Assembly (NCBI RefSeq): GCF_000772085.1
Contig: NZ_CP009755.1
Span: forward strand, 1,798,001 to 1,862,000
DNA length: 64,000 nucleotides
From: Curtobacterium sp. MR_MD2014
GTDB lineage: Bacteria; Actinomycetota; Actinomycetes; Actinomycetales; Microbacteriaceae
Direction: 5' to 3'
Each line of letters opens with the position of its first letter. Positions within the stretch are counted from its first letter, which is position 1. Below are positions 34,374 through 50,884 of the stretch, one piece after another. A program made the translations under genes and the position numbers. The notes below the pieces were generated by a model. The model had not been told where the DNA came from. It was given only the letters and a program-made list of their open reading frames with translations, and ran no database searches.

Positions 34374-35314
34374 AGATCGACCTGCCGAACACCACGGTCT
34401 CGAAGATCCAGAAGAAGCTCGTCCACATCCGCGAGGAGGGTGGCGCCGTCGCCCTCGGCCGCGTGCTGACGCTCATCATCTCGACCGCCCTCGGGCACGA
34501 GGAAGAGGCGATCTCGGCCGCGAACCAGGCGTCGCGCGAGCACCCGATGCGGGTGATCATCGTGTCGAAGAACGACGGCGACACGAAGTCCCCCGGTCGA
34601 CTCGACGCCCAGATCCGCGTCGGCAGCGATGCGGGCGCGAGCGAGGTCATCGTCCTCCGTGCGTACGGCGAGACCGCGACGGACGAGGAGAGCCTGGTCA
34701 CCGGCCTCCTCCTGTCCGACGCCCCCGTCGTCGCATGGTGGCCGCAGGCCGCTCCGGAGCAGCCGGCAGCGTCCGCGCTGGGCCGGATCGCGCAGCGTCG
34801 CATCACGGATGCCGCCGCGCAGAAGGACCCGAACAGCGCGATCGAGGCGCTCGGGAAGTCCTACGTGCCGGGTGACACCGACTTCGCGTGGACCCGCCTG
34901 ACGCTCTGGCGCAACCAGCTCGCCGCGGCGCTCGACCAGCCGCCGTACGAGCCCGTCACCGGCGTCGAGGTGTCCGGTGCGAGCGACAGTCCGTCCACGA
35001 TCCTGCTCGCCGCGTGGCTCCAGCTGCAGCTGCAGGTGCCGGTGTCCGTCGTCACCTCGCCGCGGGCCACCGGGTCGAGCGGCATCCACGGGGTCAAGCT
35101 CGAGCGTGCCTCGGGCACGATCGACCTCGAGCGCTCGCTCGTCGACGTCGCGACCCTGTCGATGCCCGGGCAGCCGACGCACGACCTGTCGCTGCCCCGA
35201 CGGAACCTGCGCGACTGCCTCGCAGAGGAACTCCGTAGACTCGACGCGGACGTCCTCTTCGGAGACGTCGTCAAGCACGGGGTGCCCCAGCTGCGCGAGT
35301 CCATCGCCGGCTGA
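34370..35314 (+). CDS. opcA: Glucose-6-phosphate dehydrogenase assembly protein OpcA
   Basis: 314 residues. OpcA is needed for active, redox-regulated Zwf in cyanobacteria and actinobacteria. It begins MKIDLPNTTVSKIQKKLV, and LLLSDAPVVAWWPQAAP and FAWTRLTLWRNQLAAALD are characteristic. ATG 34370 overlaps the zwf stop by four bases, indicating coupled translation and a 1:1 supply. A hairpin follows before pgl. Confidence 0.96.
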   Translation: MKIDLPNTTVSKIQKKLVHIREEGGAVALGRVLTLIISTALGHEEEAISAANQASREHPMRVIIVSKNDGDTKSPGRLDAQIRVGSDAGASEVIVLRAYGETATDEESLVTGLLLSDAPVVAWWPQAAPEQPAASALGRIAQRRITDAAAQKDPNSAIEALGKSYVPGDTDFAWTRLTLWRNQLAAALDQPPYEPVTGVEVSGASDSPSTILLAAWLQLQLQVPVSVVTSPRATGSSGIHGVKLERASGTIDLERSLVDVATLSMPGQPTHDLSLPRRNLRDCLAEELRRLDADVLFGDVVKHGVPQLRESIAG

Positions 35315-35336
35315 GCACCGCACACGGCCGGGGTCC

Positions 35337-35363
35337 GGGCGGCGGTCGACACGACCGCCGCCC
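35337..35363 (+). terminator. Hairpin between opcA and pgl
   Basis: Perfect 12-bp stem gggcggcggtcg with a 3-base loop. It may partly terminate or stabilise the zwf-opcA message; no T tract. Confidence 0.5.
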
Positions 35364-35420
35364 GCCCCGGTCGGACCGAAGGCGGTCGCACCGGTCGGCC
35401 GCCACGAACACGGGAGACAC

Positions 35421-36191
35421 GTGACCAACGAACGACGGGTGCTGGTGCACCCGGACAAGCAGTCCCTCGGCGCGTCGGTCGCCGCTCGCTTCATCACGAA
35501 GATCATCGACGTGCTGGACGAGCAGGAGCGCGCGGACATCGCGATCAGCGGCGGCTCGGTGTCGACCCTGGTCCTCGCGGCGATCGGGCAGTCGCCTGCG
35601 CGTGAGAGCGTGGACTGGTCGAAGGTGCACGTGTGGTGGGTCGACGAGCGCTGGGTCGCCGAGGGCGATGCGGACCGCAACGTCACCGGCACGCAGACGG
35701 ACTTCTTCGAGCACGTGGACATCCCGCAGGCGAACATCCACCCGATGGCACCGTCCGACGCCGGGCTGTCCATCGACGAGGCCGCCGCACAGTACGAGCG
35801 CGAGCTCCAGGAGGCAGCACCCGTGGGTGCGGTCGCGCCGCGCTTCGACATCACGCTGCTCGGGGTCGGCCCCGACGGCCACACGGCGTCGCTCTTCCCC
35901 GAGTTCCCGCAGCTCGCGGTGACCGACCGTGCCGTGCTGACGGTCGACGACTCCCCCAAGCCGCCGGCGCAGCGCCTGACGCTGTCCTTCCCGGTGATCA
36001 ACGCCTCGCAGCGCGTGTGGGTCATCCTGTCCGGCGCCGAGAAGGCGTCGGTGCTCGGCCTCGCACTGGCCGGTGCCGCGGTGGACGAGGTCCCCGTCGG
36101 CGGCGTGCAGGGCCGCAAGCGCACCGTGTTCTTCGTGGACCAGGACGCCGCGCGCGAGGTCCCCGAGAACCTCATCGCGTCGACCTACTAG
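35421..36191 (+). CDS. pgl: 6-phosphogluconolactonase
   Basis: 256 residues of the DevB/Pgl family, hydrolysing 6-phosphogluconolactone made by Zwf. Motifs: ISGGSVSTLVLAA, VDERWV, and GVGPDGHTASLFP with the catalytic His. Start GTG 35421 has gggaga 6 bases upstream; the frame is open further left but that stretch is antisense-like to nothing conserved. Third gene of the zwf cluster. 6-phosphogluconate dehydrogenase is not here. Confidence 0.95.
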   Translation: MTNERRVLVHPDKQSLGASVAARFITKIIDVLDEQERADIAISGGSVSTLVLAAIGQSPARESVDWSKVHVWWVDERWVAEGDADRNVTGTQTDFFEHVDIPQANIHPMAPSDAGLSIDEAAAQYERELQEAAPVGAVAPRFDITLLGVGPDGHTASLFPEFPQLAVTDRAVLTVDDSPKPPAQRLTLSFPVINASQRVWVILSGAEKASVLGLALAGAAVDEVPVGGVQGRKRTVFFVDQDAAREVPENLIASTY

Positions 36192-36203
36192 ACGCGACCC
36201 CCA

Positions 36204-36251
36204 GACGGACGGGAGGCGCGGTGCCGGCTGGCACCGCGCCTCCCGTCCGTC
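36204..36251. repeat. Interspersed palindrome family, 48-bp copy
   Basis: 24-bp arms (36204-36227, 36228-36251) pair fully except one G-T at the centre. 12 bases past the pgl stop. Confidence 0.95.
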
Positions 36252-36302
36252 GTCGGTGCCGGCCCGCGCAACTGCCGTGCGGACGTCGCCTGCCCGCTTC
36301 CG

Positions 36303-36351
36303 GTCGCACGACTTGCCGCTCACCTCCGACCCCGACGGCATGTCGTGCGAC
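36303..36351. repeat. Inverted repeat between pgl and rbpA
   Basis: 16-bp arms gtcgcacgacttgccg (36303-36318) and cggcatgtcgtgcgac (36336-36351) with one mismatch. A related tgcgaccgg run recurs at 36378-36386. Confidence 0.8.
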
Positions 36352-36438
36352 CCGAACGACCGCGCGCGGCACGTCCTGCGACCGGAACAGCCAGGACCGG
36401 AGGACCGAGGGGCACCGACTACACGTCCCGCGGACGAC

Positions 36439-36473
36439 GAAGGCCCCCGCACCGGATCGGTGCGGGGGCCTTC
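36439..36473 (-). terminator. Terminator of secG-rbpA
   Basis: Perfect 16-bp stem gaaggcccccgcaccg with a 3-base loop, 13 bases past the rbpA stop; the flanking a and t runs suit both directions. Confidence 0.88.
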
Positions 36474-36485
36474 TGACGTCGGGTG

Positions 36486-36845
36486 CTACTTCGCGGTACC
36501 GCGGCGCTGCCGGAGCTGCTGCAGCGCGTCCTCGAGGAGCTGCGCTGCCTCTTCCTCGGTGCGGCGCTCCTTCACGTACGCGAGGTGCGTCTTGTAGGGC
36601 TCGGTCTTCGCGACGACGGGAGGGTTCTCCTTGTCGCGGCCGGCCGGCAGACCCGTCGACGGCGAGTCCACCGTCTCCGGGATCTCGTCGTCCGGCAGGG
36701 TCGCCGAGAAGTACCGCACGACCTCGTTGCCGAGGGCGTCCCAGTACGAGACGGCCACGCGCTCGGCCTGGACGCCGCGGTCCTGCTCCCCCATCGGACC
36801 CGCGCCGACGCGGGACCCTCGGATTGCACTGCCTCCGGTTGCCAT
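36486..36845 (-). CDS. rbpA: RNA polymerase-binding protein RbpA
   Basis: 119 residues. RbpA is an actinobacterial transcription factor that binds RNA polymerase and the principal sigma factor and stabilises the open complex. Visible: GSRVGAGPMGEQDRG in the N-terminal tail, the core VSYWDALGNEVVRYFSA and the sigma-interaction segment EPYKTHLAYVKERRTEEE. gggag precedes ATG 36845. It lies 3 bp after secG and is in its operon. The zinc Cys pattern of mycobacterial RbpA is not seen, as in other relatives. Confidence 0.95.
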   Translation of the reverse strand: MATGGSAIRGSRVGAGPMGEQDRGVQAERVAVSYWDALGNEVVRYFSATLPDDEIPETVDSPSTGLPAGRDKENPPVVAKTEPYKTHLAYVKERRTEEEAAQLLEDALQQLRQRRGTAK

Positions 36846-36848
36846 GGC

Positions 36849-37100
36849 TCAGCTCCCTGCCGTGAACTTGTTGATGAGACCGAGCACGATGATCGAGACG
36901 ATCCAGACCAGACCGAGGATCACCGTGATGCGGTTGAGGTTGCGCTCGGCGACGCCGGACGCCCCGAGGTTGCTCGTCACGCCGCCGCCGAACATGTCGG
37001 AGAGACCGCCACCGCGGCCCTTGTGCAGGAGGATGAGGAGCGTGAGCAGGAGGCTCGTGATCGCGAGCAGGACCTGCAGCACGACGGAGAGTATCGCCAC
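36849..37100 (-). CDS. secG: Preprotein translocase subunit SecG
   Basis: 83 residues, two membrane helices (about 3-24 and 55-77) around the family loop HKGRGGGLSDMFGGG. Part of the SecYEG export channel. GTG 37100 is chosen because aaagg lies 8 bases upstream and TACACT (37132-37137) fits a -10 with a 30-base leader. Precedes rbpA in one operon, downstream of the tpiA terminator. Confidence 0.95.
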   Translation of the reverse strand: MAILSVVLQVLLAITSLLLTLLILLHKGRGGGLSDMFGGGVTSNLGASGVAERNLNRITVILGLVWIVSIIVLGLINKFTAGS

Positions 37101-37131
37101 GACGTACCTTTCGTGTGAAGTCAGCCCTGCA

Positions 37132-37137
37132 AGTGTA
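37132..37137 (-). promoter_or_regulatory. -10 hexamer TACACT for secG-rbpA
   Basis: TACACT on the minus strand, about 31 bases upstream of GTG 37100. Confidence 0.5.
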
Positions 37138-37176
37138 GCGGGCCGCGTGAGCAGCCCCGACACCGGCACGGGCGTG

Positions 37177-37212
37177 GCTCAGGCCGGCCACGCGGACGTG
37201 GCCGGCCTGAGC
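37177..37212 (-). terminator. Terminator of gap-pgk-tpiA
   Basis: Perfect 16-bp stem gctcaggccggccacg with cgga loop, 8 bases past the tpiA stop. Confidence 0.88.
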
Positions 37213-37220
37213 AGGATGGA

Positions 37221-38000
37221 TCAGAGTCCGACGTGCTGCCGGAAGCGCGCGATCGCCGCGAACTCCTGCACGTCGAGCGAGGCCCCACCGACGAGCGCGC
37301 CGTCGATGTCGGGCTCGCGCAGGAAGCCGGCGATGTTGCCCGACTTCACAGAACCGCCGTAGAGCACGCGCGTGCTGGCGGCGAGGTCGTCGCCCCAGGC
37401 CTCGGCGATCCCGCGACGCAGCGCGGCGCAGTCCTCCTGGGCCTGTTCCGCAGTCGCGGCCTGACCGGAACCGATCGCCCAGACCGGTTCGTACGCGACG
37501 ACGATCTCGGACGGCTTCACGGCCTCGAGGACGACCTTGAGCTGTTCGACCGGGACGACACCGGCGCCGCGCTGCTCGCGCTCCTCGCCGGTCTCACCGA
37601 CACAGACCACCGGCACGAGGCCGTGCTTGACTGCAGCGGCGGTCTTCGCGGCGACGACCTCGTCGGTCTCCCCGTGCAGCGTGCGCCGCTCGGAGTGTCC
37701 GACGATGACGTACTGCGCGTCGAGCGCTGCGAGGAACGCCCCGGACACGTCACCGGTGTGGGCACCGGAGTCGTACTGGGACAGGTCCTGGGCGCCGAAC
37801 CGGATCTCGAGCTTGTCGGCCGAGATGAGCGTCTGCACGCTGCGGAGGTCCGTGAAGGGCGGGAACACCGCGACCTCGACGTCGTCGTGGTCGTGGCGGG
37901 CATCCTTCAGGGTCCACGCGAGCTTCTGCACGGTGGCGATGGCCTGGAGGTGGTCCAGGTTCATCTTCCAGTTACCGGCGATGAACGGACGGCGGTTCAT
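37221..38000 (-). CDS. tpiA: Triosephosphate isomerase
   Basis: 259 residues. Interconverts dihydroxyacetone phosphate and glyceraldehyde-3-phosphate. Lys12 in AGNWKMN, electrophile His102 in VGHSERR, base Glu171 in [10 protein letters not shown] and the phosphate loop YGGSVKSGN are present. gggaagga lies 9 bases before ATG 38000. The start overlaps the stop of a 16-codon ORF (ATGA) that duplicates the tpiA 5' end, and that ORF in turn overlaps pgk. Last gene of the operon. Confidence 0.97.
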   Translation of the reverse strand: MNRRPFIAGNWKMNLDHLQAIATVQKLAWTLKDARHDHDDVEVAVFPPFTDLRSVQTLISADKLEIRFGAQDLSQYDSGAHTGDVSGAFLAALDAQYVIVGHSERRTLHGETDEVVAAKTAAAVKHGLVPVVCVGETGEEREQRGAGVVPVEQLKVVLEAVKPSEIVVAYEPVWAIGSGQAATAEQAQEDCAALRRGIAEAWGDDLAASTRVLYGGSVKSGNIAGFLREPDIDGALVGGASLDVQEFAAIARFRQHVGL

Positions 38001-38043
38001 GCTGCGTCCTTCCCGGAGTTGCCGGCGATGAACGGCGTGCGGG

Positions 38044-38047
<4 letters not shown>
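37997..38047 (-). CDS. 16-codon ORF copying the tpiA start
   Basis: Reads [16 protein letters not shown]. Its first ten residues mirror tpiA ([10 protein letters not shown]), and the first 31 bases match tpiA's at 26 positions, so it arose by tandem duplication of the tpiA 5' end with a 47-bp period. Its ATG overlaps the pgk stop (ATGA), and its stop overlaps the tpiA ATG (ATGA). The tpiA ribosome site gggaagga lies inside it. It may act as a coupling cistron that passes ribosomes from pgk to tpiA. Whether a peptide accumulates is unknown. Confidence 0.55.
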
Positions 38048-41509
<3,462 letters not shown>

Positions 41510-41585
41510 AGCATCATTCCTAACGTTTTCTCTGGTGGGGTCCGCGGGTCCGGCGCACGTGGGTGTGGAGCGGCCGGAGGAACGG

Positions 41586-42497
41586 TCACTCCCGGCCGAG
41601 ATCTCGGTTCTTCACACGCACGGCGACGTCGGACATCCCGCGGAGGAGGTTCGCCAACTCGGCGACGACGGCGACCGAGCGGTGCTTGCCGCCGGTACAG
41701 CCGATGGCGATCGTAGCGTGTCTTTTGTTCTCGCGTTGGTATCCCGCCAGCACGGGCTCGAGCACGGCAGCGTACCGCTCGACGAACGAGCGGGCGCCCG
41801 GCTGCGACAGGACGTACTCCGAGACGGGGGCGTCGAGGCCGGTGTGCGGGCGGAGTTCCGGCACCCAGTAGGGGTTCGGGATGAACCGCACGTCCGCGAC
41901 CATGTCGGCGTCGGCGGGCAGCCCGTACTTGAACCCGAAGCTCATGAGCGTGACCTGGACCCCGACGAAGTGGTCGTCGGCGAAGCGCTCCGTGACGGCG
42001 TTGGCGAGCTGGTGGATGTTCAGGTCCGAGGTGTCGATGACGACGTCGGAGGCCTCGCGCAGCCCGGACAGCCGCGAACGCTCGAGGCCGATGCCGTCGA
42101 GCAGCGTCCCGTCGCCCTGCAACGGGTGCGGCCGGCGGACCTGCTCGAAGCGGCGCACGAGCACGGCGTCCGTCGCCTCGAGGAAGAGCACCCGGACCCG
42201 GGCGGAGGTGCTGGCACGGACCTGCTCGACCGCCTGCTCCGGGTCGGTGAAGAACCGTCCGCCGCGGACGTCGACGACGGTCGCGATCTTCGGGATCTTC
42301 TCCCCGGCACGGTCCGCGAGCTCGGTGAGCGGGCCGAGCATCTGCGTCGGGAGGTTGTCGACCACGTACCAGCCGAGGTCCTCGAGCGCCTTGCCGACCG
42401 TGGAACGGCCGGCGCCGGACATGCCGGTGACGATGAGGATGTCGTGCTGCTGCGACGCGGACGTCGGGGTTGTTCGGTCGTCGCTCGTGTCGCTCAT
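41586..42497 (-). CDS. rapZ: RNase adapter RapZ (YvcJ) family protein
   Basis: 303 residues. P-loop GMSGAGRS (25-32), with Arg where many P-loops have Lys, Walker B-like YVVDNLP and the conserved C-terminal CTGGKHRSV and [11 protein letters not shown]. In E. coli RapZ controls glmS via small RNAs; in Gram-positives the family binds nucleotides and its role is less clear. ATG 42497. Lies between uvrC and whiA in the same direction, as in most actinobacteria. Confidence 0.94.
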   Translation of the reverse strand: MSDTSDDRTTPTSASQQHDILIVTGMSGAGRSTVGKALEDLGWYVVDNLPTQMLGPLTELADRAGEKIPKIATVVDVRGGRFFTDPEQAVEQVRASTSARVRVLFLEATDAVLVRRFEQVRRPHPLQGDGTLLDGIGLERSRLSGLREASDVVIDTSDLNIHQLANAVTERFADDHFVGVQVTLMSFGFKYGLPADADMVADVRFIPNPYWVPELRPHTGLDAPVSEYVLSQPGARSFVERYAAVLEPVLAGYQRENKRHATIAIGCTGGKHRSVAVVAELANLLRGMSDVAVRVKNRDLGRE

Positions 42498-42605
42498 GTG
42501 TGGGAGGGCTCCGTCGTGGCGGCCCGGGCCACGGCCCGGGGAGGTCTCGGCTTCGGGTCTCGGCTGCGCGTCCAGGCTACCGTCCCGCGCTCGGAGCGGG
42601 GCCGG

Positions 42606-44717
42606 TCACCGTGGACGCGACGGGCCGTCGGCGGAGACGTCCGGGACGCGGACGGGGCCGACCGGCCGGGAGGCGCGGCTCGGCTCCTCCGCGGCGGCTG
42701 CTGCGGGCGCGTCCGGGTCCGTCGTCCGCTCCGGACCGGGGGTGCTGGCTGCGCGCCCGGCAGGGTCGGCGTCGCTCGCCTCCGGCACGCTTCCTCCGGG
42801 CGGGCTCCCCTCCGGCGCGCTGCGGGGCGTCTGCGCGAGCTTCGTGACGACCGCCGCCGCGGTGGCCGGCCCGACGCCGTTCACCTCGGCGATCTGCTCC
42901 GCCGTCGCCTCACGCAGGCGCGCGACCGACCCGAAGTGCTTCAGCAGGGCGTTCACCCGGGTCGGGCCGAGCCCGGGGATCTCCGACAGCTGCGACCGGA
43001 CGTCGCGCTTCCGGCGGGTCCGCTGGTGCGTGATCGCGAACCGGTGCGCCTCGTCACGGATCCGCTGGATCAGGAAGAGCGCCTCGGAGTTGCGCGGCAT
43101 GATCACCGGGAAGTCGTCGTCGGGCAACCACAGTTCCTCGAGGCGCTTCGCGATGCCCACCAGGGCGATGTCGTGCACGCCGGCCTCGTCCATCGCCCGC
43201 TTGGCCGCCTGGACCTGGGGCTGGCCGCCGTCGACGATGAGCAGCTGCGGACGGTACGCGAACCGCTTCGTCGGCTTCGTGCCCTCGACGACGTCCTCGC
43301 TCGTGGCGTCCGGGACGTCCGGCACCGCGGCGTCCTCGTCGAGGCGCGCCAGCCGTCGCGACAGCACCTGGTACATGCTGTCGGTGTCGTCGGTCGTCTC
43401 GGCGATCGTGTAGCGGCGGTACTGGTCCTTGCGCGGGAGCCCGTCCTCGAACACCACCATCGACGCCACCACGTTCGTGCCCTGCAGGTGGGAGATGTCG
43501 TAGCACTCCATCCGCAGGGGGGCCTCGGTCATGCCCAGGGCGTCCTGGATGTCGGCGAGGGCAGCCGACCGGGTCGTGTAGTCCGCGCTGCGCTTCGTCT
43601 TGTAGAGCATGAGCGCCTGCGCGGCGTTCTGGGCGGCCGTGCGCGCGAGGCCCGCCCGGTCGCCCCGCTGGGCCGTGCTGAGCTTCGTGCCGCGCCTGCC
43701 GCGCCGCTCGCTGAGCCACTGCTGCAGGGCCTCGGCGTCCTCGGGGAGTTCCGGCACGACGACCTCGCGCGGGACGTCGTCGCTCGTCGCGTACTGGCCC
43801 TGGACGATCTGTTCGACCAGGTCACCGGTGCTGATGTCGAGCTCCTTGTCGACCACCCACCCCCGGACACCGCGGATGCGCCCGCCGCGCACGGAGAACA
43901 GCTGCACGGCGGCGGCGAGCTCGTCCTCGGCCACACCGAACAGGTCGAGGTCGACCGAGTCACGGAGGACCACCGCCGACTTCTCGAGCACCGCTTCGAG
44001 GGCACCGACCTGGTCGCGGTACCGCGCCGCCTGCTCGTAGTCCATGGCGTCGGCGGCCGCGGCCATGCGCTGCCGCAGGGTCGTGATCACCCTGCGGTCG
44101 TAGCTGCCCATGAACCGGACGAACTCCTCGACGATCGCCCGGTGCTCGGCGATGGTGACCTTCTGCGAGCAGGGTCCACCGCACTTGCCGATCTGGCCCG
44201 GGAAGCACGGCTTGCCCGTCTGCATCGCCTTCTTGTAGGACGAGTCCGAGCAGGTGCGGATCGGGAACACCTTGATCATCAGGTCGATGGTGTCGTGCAC
44301 CGCCCAGATCTTCGGGTAGGGCCCGAAGTACTTCGCGCCCTTGATCTTCCGGTTCCGCGTCACCATCACCCGCGGCGACTCCTCGCCCAGGGTGATCGCC
44401 ATGTACGGGTACGACTTGTCGTCCCGGAACTTGACGTTGAACGGCGGGTCGAACTCCTTGATCCACGTGTACTCGAGCTGCAGTGCCTCGATCTCGGAGC
44501 CGACGGTGGTCCACTCGACGCTCCGGGCCGTGAGCACCATGCGTCGGGTGCGCTCGTGGAGGGTCGGCAGCGGTGCGAAGTAGTTGCTCAGGCGGGCGCG
44601 GAGGTTCTTCGCCTTGCCGACGTAGAGCACCCGACCGGCCTCGTCACGCCACCGGTAGACGCCTGGGTCGGTCGGGATCTCCCCCGCCTTCGGCCGCCAG
44701 GAGACGGTGTCCGCCAC
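42606..44717 (-). CDS. uvrC: Excinuclease ABC subunit UvrC
   Basis: 703 residues. GIY-YIG nuclease domain at the N-terminus ([20 protein letters not shown]), a Cys cluster ([16 protein letters not shown]), UVR domain ([17 protein letters not shown]), the RNase H-like second nuclease ([15 protein letters not shown] and [10 protein letters not shown]) and a helix-hairpin-helix pair ([20 protein letters not shown]). About 75 extra Pro/Ala/Asp-rich residues follow the HhH domain and look disordered. GTG 44717 abuts the uvrA stop, so the two are one operon. Confidence 0.97.
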   Translation of the reverse strand: MADTVSWRPKAGEIPTDPGVYRWRDEAGRVLYVGKAKNLRARLSNYFAPLPTLHERTRRMVLTARSVEWTTVGSEIEALQLEYTWIKEFDPPFNVKFRDDKSYPYMAITLGEESPRVMVTRNRKIKGAKYFGPYPKIWAVHDTIDLMIKVFPIRTCSDSSYKKAMQTGKPCFPGQIGKCGGPCSQKVTIAEHRAIVEEFVRFMGSYDRRVITTLRQRMAAAADAMDYEQAARYRDQVGALEAVLEKSAVVLRDSVDLDLFGVAEDELAAAVQLFSVRGGRIRGVRGWVVDKELDISTGDLVEQIVQGQYATSDDVPREVVVPELPEDAEALQQWLSERRGRRGTKLSTAQRGDRAGLARTAAQNAAQALMLYKTKRSADYTTRSAALADIQDALGMTEAPLRMECYDISHLQGTNVVASMVVFEDGLPRKDQYRRYTIAETTDDTDSMYQVLSRRLARLDEDAAVPDVPDATSEDVVEGTKPTKRFAYRPQLLIVDGGQPQVQAAKRAMDEAGVHDIALVGIAKRLEELWLPDDDFPVIMPRNSEALFLIQRIRDEAHRFAITHQRTRRKRDVRSQLSEIPGLGPTRVNALLKHFGSVARLREATAEQIAEVNGVGPATAAAVVTKLAQTPRSAPEGSPPGGSVPEASDADPAGRAASTPGPERTTDPDAPAAAAAEEPSRASRPVGPVRVPDVSADGPSRPR

Positions 44718-47753
<3,036 letters not shown>

Positions 47754-47761
47754 CGCAGACG

Positions 47762-47767
47762 ATTCTA
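47762..47767 (-). promoter_or_regulatory. -10 hexamer TAGAAT for uvrA-uvrC
   Basis: TAGAAT, 8 bases, ATG 47753 on the minus strand; start effectively leaderless. Confidence 0.55.
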
Positions 47768-47802
47768 CGAAGCGGGACCGACATCCGTCCGGGCGTGGCG
47801 GT

Positions 47803-48726
47803 CTAGCCGAGTGCGTCGAGAGCGAACGCGACGCCGGTCGCCTGTTCGCTCGCCGTCCAGAGGCGCGCAGCGACGGTGCGGTCGTGGGCACGCGGGCGCG
47901 CCGGGACGAGGGCCGGACGACCGGCGAACTGGAGCGGACCGGCCGGCCCCCAGTACTCCCCCGAGCGCACGGCCTCACCGACGGCGGCGTGCACGAGTGG
48001 CCACGCCCCGGCGTCCTTGCCCTGCGCCACCCAGCCCGAGCCCGCTCGCATCCACGCCGGTTCGGACCGCGTCGGTGCGACGTCCGGTCGGGGCGGGGCG
48101 GCGGCGTCGAGTGCCAGCCCGGGGTGCGCGACGACGCTGCGCACCCGCGAGCCGGCGTCGCCGAGCCGCTGCGCGAGCTCGAAGCCGAACAGCATCACCG
48201 CGAGCTTGCTCCTGGCGTACTGGCGGTGGCCCTCGTAGCGGCCGACCGCGAGCGGATCCGTCCGGTCGAGCGTCGTGAAGCGGTGCGCGATGGAGCCGAG
48301 GTGCACCACACGCCCCGCGTCCTGGTCGAGGGCCGGCAGCGCCAGCGCCGTCCAGGCGAAGTGTCCGAGGTGGTTCGTGCCGACCTGCAGTTCGAAGCCC
48401 TGCGCGGTGCGCTGCGGGCGAGCCGATCCGACCACGCCGGCGTTGTTGAGCAGGGCGTGCACGGGGCCGAGCTCCCGGAGCCGCACGGCCGCGGCACGCA
48501 CGCTGTCGAGGTCGGCCAGGTCGAGGTGCAGGTGCACGAGTGCGGCGTCGTCGACGTGCTTCCGGATGCTCCGCTCGGCGGCGGCGGCACGCTCGGGGTT
48601 CCGCGTGGCGAGCACCACCCGGTGGCCCTGTGCCGCGAGCTGCTCGGCTGCGTGGTAGCCCAGGCCGGCGCTGGCACCCGTGACGACGACCGTCCGCCGC
48701 GCGGTCCCGGAGGTGTCAGCGGACAT
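47803..48726 (-). CDS. Short-chain dehydrogenase/reductase
   Basis: 307 residues, SDR of the retinol-dehydrogenase-like type. Cofactor loop TGASAGLG (16-23), NNAG, Ser in LGSIAH and YARSK with the catalytic Tyr/Lys. The NAD(P) preference points to NADP (Arg after the second strand: ATRNPER). Substrate unknown. Its ATG lies 11 bp inside the 3' end of uvrB in a different frame, so it is co-transcribed with uvrB, though no repair role is evident. Confidence 0.88.
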   Translation of the reverse strand: MSADTSGTARRTVVVTGASAGLGYHAAEQLAAQGHRVVLATRNPERAAAAERSIRKHVDDAALVHLHLDLADLDSVRAAAVRLRELGPVHALLNNAGVVGSARPQRTAQGFELQVGTNHLGHFAWTALALPALDQDAGRVVHLGSIAHRFTTLDRTDPLAVGRYEGHRQYARSKLAVMLFGFELAQRLGDAGSRVRSVVAHPGLALDAAAPPRPDVAPTRSEPAWMRAGSGWVAQGKDAGAWPLVHAAVGEAVRSGEYWGPAGPLQFAGRPALVPARPRAHDRTVAARLWTASEQATGVAFALDALG

Positions 48727-50800
48727 GCCCGGCGGACTCCATCTGTCGCAGCGCCTTCTTCAGGTCCTGCACCTCGTCGCGGAGCCGTGCCGCCAGCTCG
48801 AACTTCAGCTCGGCCGCGGCCTGCAGCATCTGGTCGTTGAGGTCGGCGATCGTCGCCTCGAGCTGGGTCGCGCCCTCTCCCGCGATGCCCTCGCGACGCA
48901 GGTTCGGCGTGGGCGACCGGCGGCCGTCGGAACCCGGGCGACCCTCGAGCAGCGCCTTGGTGTCGTCGCTCTCGCGCTGCAGCACCTCGGTGATGTCGGC
49001 GATCTTCTTGCGGAGGGGCTGCGGGTCGATGCCGTGCTCGAGGTTGTAGGCGACCTGCTTCTCGCGGCGCCGATCGGTCTCGTCGATCGCCTGGCGCATG
49101 GAGTCGGTGATCTTGTCGGCGTACATGAGCACCTGGCCCGACACGTTGCGGGCGGCACGGCCGATCGTCTGGATGAGGGATGTCGACGACCGCAGGAACC
49201 CTTCCTTGTCGGCGTCGAGGATCGCCACGAGGGACACCTCGGGCAGGTCGAGGCCCTCGCGCAGCAGGTTGATGCCGACGAGCACGTCGTACACGCCCTG
49301 GCGCAGCTCCGTCAGCAGTTCGACACGCTTCAGGGTGTCGACGTCGGAGTGCAGGTACCGCACGCGAACGCCGGCGTTGCCGAGGAAGTCCGTGAGTTCC
49401 TCGGCCATCCGCTTGGTCAGGGTCGTGACGAGCACGCGCTCGTCACGCTCGACGCGCAGCTTGATCTCCTCGAGCAGGTCGTCGATCTGGCCGTCGCTCG
49501 GCTTCACGACGATCTCGGGGTCGACCAGACCCGTCGGACGGATGATCTGCTCGACGACGCTGTCGGTGACGCCGAGTTCGTACTTGCCCGGGGTCGCCGA
49601 CAGGTAGACCTTCTGCCCGACGCGCTCGAGGAACTCCTCCCACGTCAACGGTCGGTTGTCGAGCGCGCTCGGCAGGCGGAACCCGTGCTCCACGAGCGTG
49701 CGCTTGCGGGAGGCGTCACCCTCGTACATCGCGCCGATCTGCGGCACGGTCACGTGCGACTCGTCGATCACGATGAGGAAGTCGTCCGGGAAGTAGTCGA
49801 TGAGGCAGTGCGGCGCCTCGCCCGCATCGCGCCCGTCCATGTGGCGCGAGTAGTTCTCGATGCCGGAGCAGAAGCCGATCTGCTCCATCATCTCGATGTC
49901 GAAGGTCGTGCGCATGCGGAGCCGCTGGGCCTCGAGCAGCTTGCCCTGGCCCTCGAGCTCGGCGAGTCGGTCGGCCAGCTCGTCCTTGATCCGCTCGATC
50001 GCCCGGTGCATGACGTCGGTGTCTGCGACGTAGTGCGACGCCGGGAAGATCGAGACACCGGGCAGGTCCGCGATGACGTTGCCGGTCAGCGGGTGCAGCG
50101 AGGTGAGCGCCTCGATCTCGTCACCGAACATCTCGATGCGGATCGCGTGCTCTTCGTACATCGGGATGATCTCGATGGTGTCGCCGCGGACGCGGAAGGT
50201 GCCGCGGGCGAAGTCGACGTCGTTGCGCTGGTACTGCATGCCGACGAACTTGCGCACGAGCTGGTCGCGGGAGATCGTCTGGCCGACGTGGAGCGCGATC
50301 GACGCGTTCATGTACTGCTCGGGCGTGCCGAGGCCGTAGATGCAGGACACGGTCGACACCACCACGACGTCGCGCCGGCTGAGCAGCGAGTTCGTCGTCG
50401 AGTGCCGGAGCCGCTCGACCTCCGCGTTGACCGACGAGTCCTTCTCGATGAAGGTGTCCGTCTGCGGGACGTACGCCTCGGGCTGGTAGTAGTCGTAGTA
50501 CGAGACGAAGTACTCGACCGCGTTGTTCGGCAGGAGCCCGCGGAACTCGTTCGCCAGCTGCGCGGCCAGGGTCTTGTTGTGCGCGAGCACGAGCGTCGGC
50601 CGCTGGACCTGCTCGATCAGCCAGGCGGTGGTCGCCGACTTGCCGGTACCGGTCGCGCCGAGCAGCACGACGTCGGTCTCACCCGCGTTGATCCGACCGG
50701 CGAGCTCGGCGATCGCCGCCGGCTGGTCACCGCTCGGCGAGTACTCGCTGATCACCTCGAAGGGACGGATCGCCCGGGTGGGCTGGATCGACACTGCCAT
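48716..50800 (-). CDS. uvrB: Excinuclease ABC subunit UvrB
   Basis: 694 residues. Helicase-like damage verifier. Walker [16 protein letters not shown], the beta-hairpin region [20 protein letters not shown], helicase motifs DESHVT and QTIGRAARN, and a C-terminal UVR motif. Start ATG 50800 follows TACCGT by 7 bases, so it is leaderless; the in-frame GTG or ATG further upstream would lie in or before the promoter. The 3' end overlaps the SDR gene by 11 bp. Confidence 0.97.
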   Translation of the reverse strand: MAVSIQPTRAIRPFEVISEYSPSGDQPAAIAELAGRINAGETDVVLLGATGTGKSATTAWLIEQVQRPTLVLAHNKTLAAQLANEFRGLLPNNAVEYFVSYYDYYQPEAYVPQTDTFIEKDSSVNAEVERLRHSTTNSLLSRRDVVVVSTVSCIYGLGTPEQYMNASIALHVGQTISRDQLVRKFVGMQYQRNDVDFARGTFRVRGDTIEIIPMYEEHAIRIEMFGDEIEALTSLHPLTGNVIADLPGVSIFPASHYVADTDVMHRAIERIKDELADRLAELEGQGKLLEAQRLRMRTTFDIEMMEQIGFCSGIENYSRHMDGRDAGEAPHCLIDYFPDDFLIVIDESHVTVPQIGAMYEGDASRKRTLVEHGFRLPSALDNRPLTWEEFLERVGQKVYLSATPGKYELGVTDSVVEQIIRPTGLVDPEIVVKPSDGQIDDLLEEIKLRVERDERVLVTTLTKRMAEELTDFLGNAGVRVRYLHSDVDTLKRVELLTELRQGVYDVLVGINLLREGLDLPEVSLVAILDADKEGFLRSSTSLIQTIGRAARNVSGQVLMYADKITDSMRQAIDETDRRREKQVAYNLEHGIDPQPLRKKIADITEVLQRESDDTKALLEGRPGSDGRRSPTPNLRREGIAGEGATQLEATIADLNDQMLQAAAELKFELAARLRDEVQDLKKALRQMESAGHVR

Positions 50801-50807
50801 GGGTACA

Positions 50808-50813
50808 ACGGTA
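50808..50813 (-). promoter_or_regulatory. -10 hexamer TACCGT, leaderless start of uvrB
   Basis: TACCGT, 7 bases, ATG 50800 on the minus strand. Confidence 0.6.
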
Positions 50814-50884
50814 GTCGCGCCCCCTGACACCCGACGGCCCTGATCGCCCACAGCTGAGCGGGTACCCGGGCCTGCTGGGCCCGT

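Noticed and set aside
42521..42545. Palindrome ggcccgggcc...ggcccgggg between uvrC and rapZ as a terminator
   Set aside because: Very short G/C-only stem, easily expected by chance at this GC content, and the operon seems to continue.
47754..47802. A LexA (SOS) box in front of uvrA
   Set aside because: No tcgaac-N4-gttcga-like sequence is present here or upstream of uvrB.
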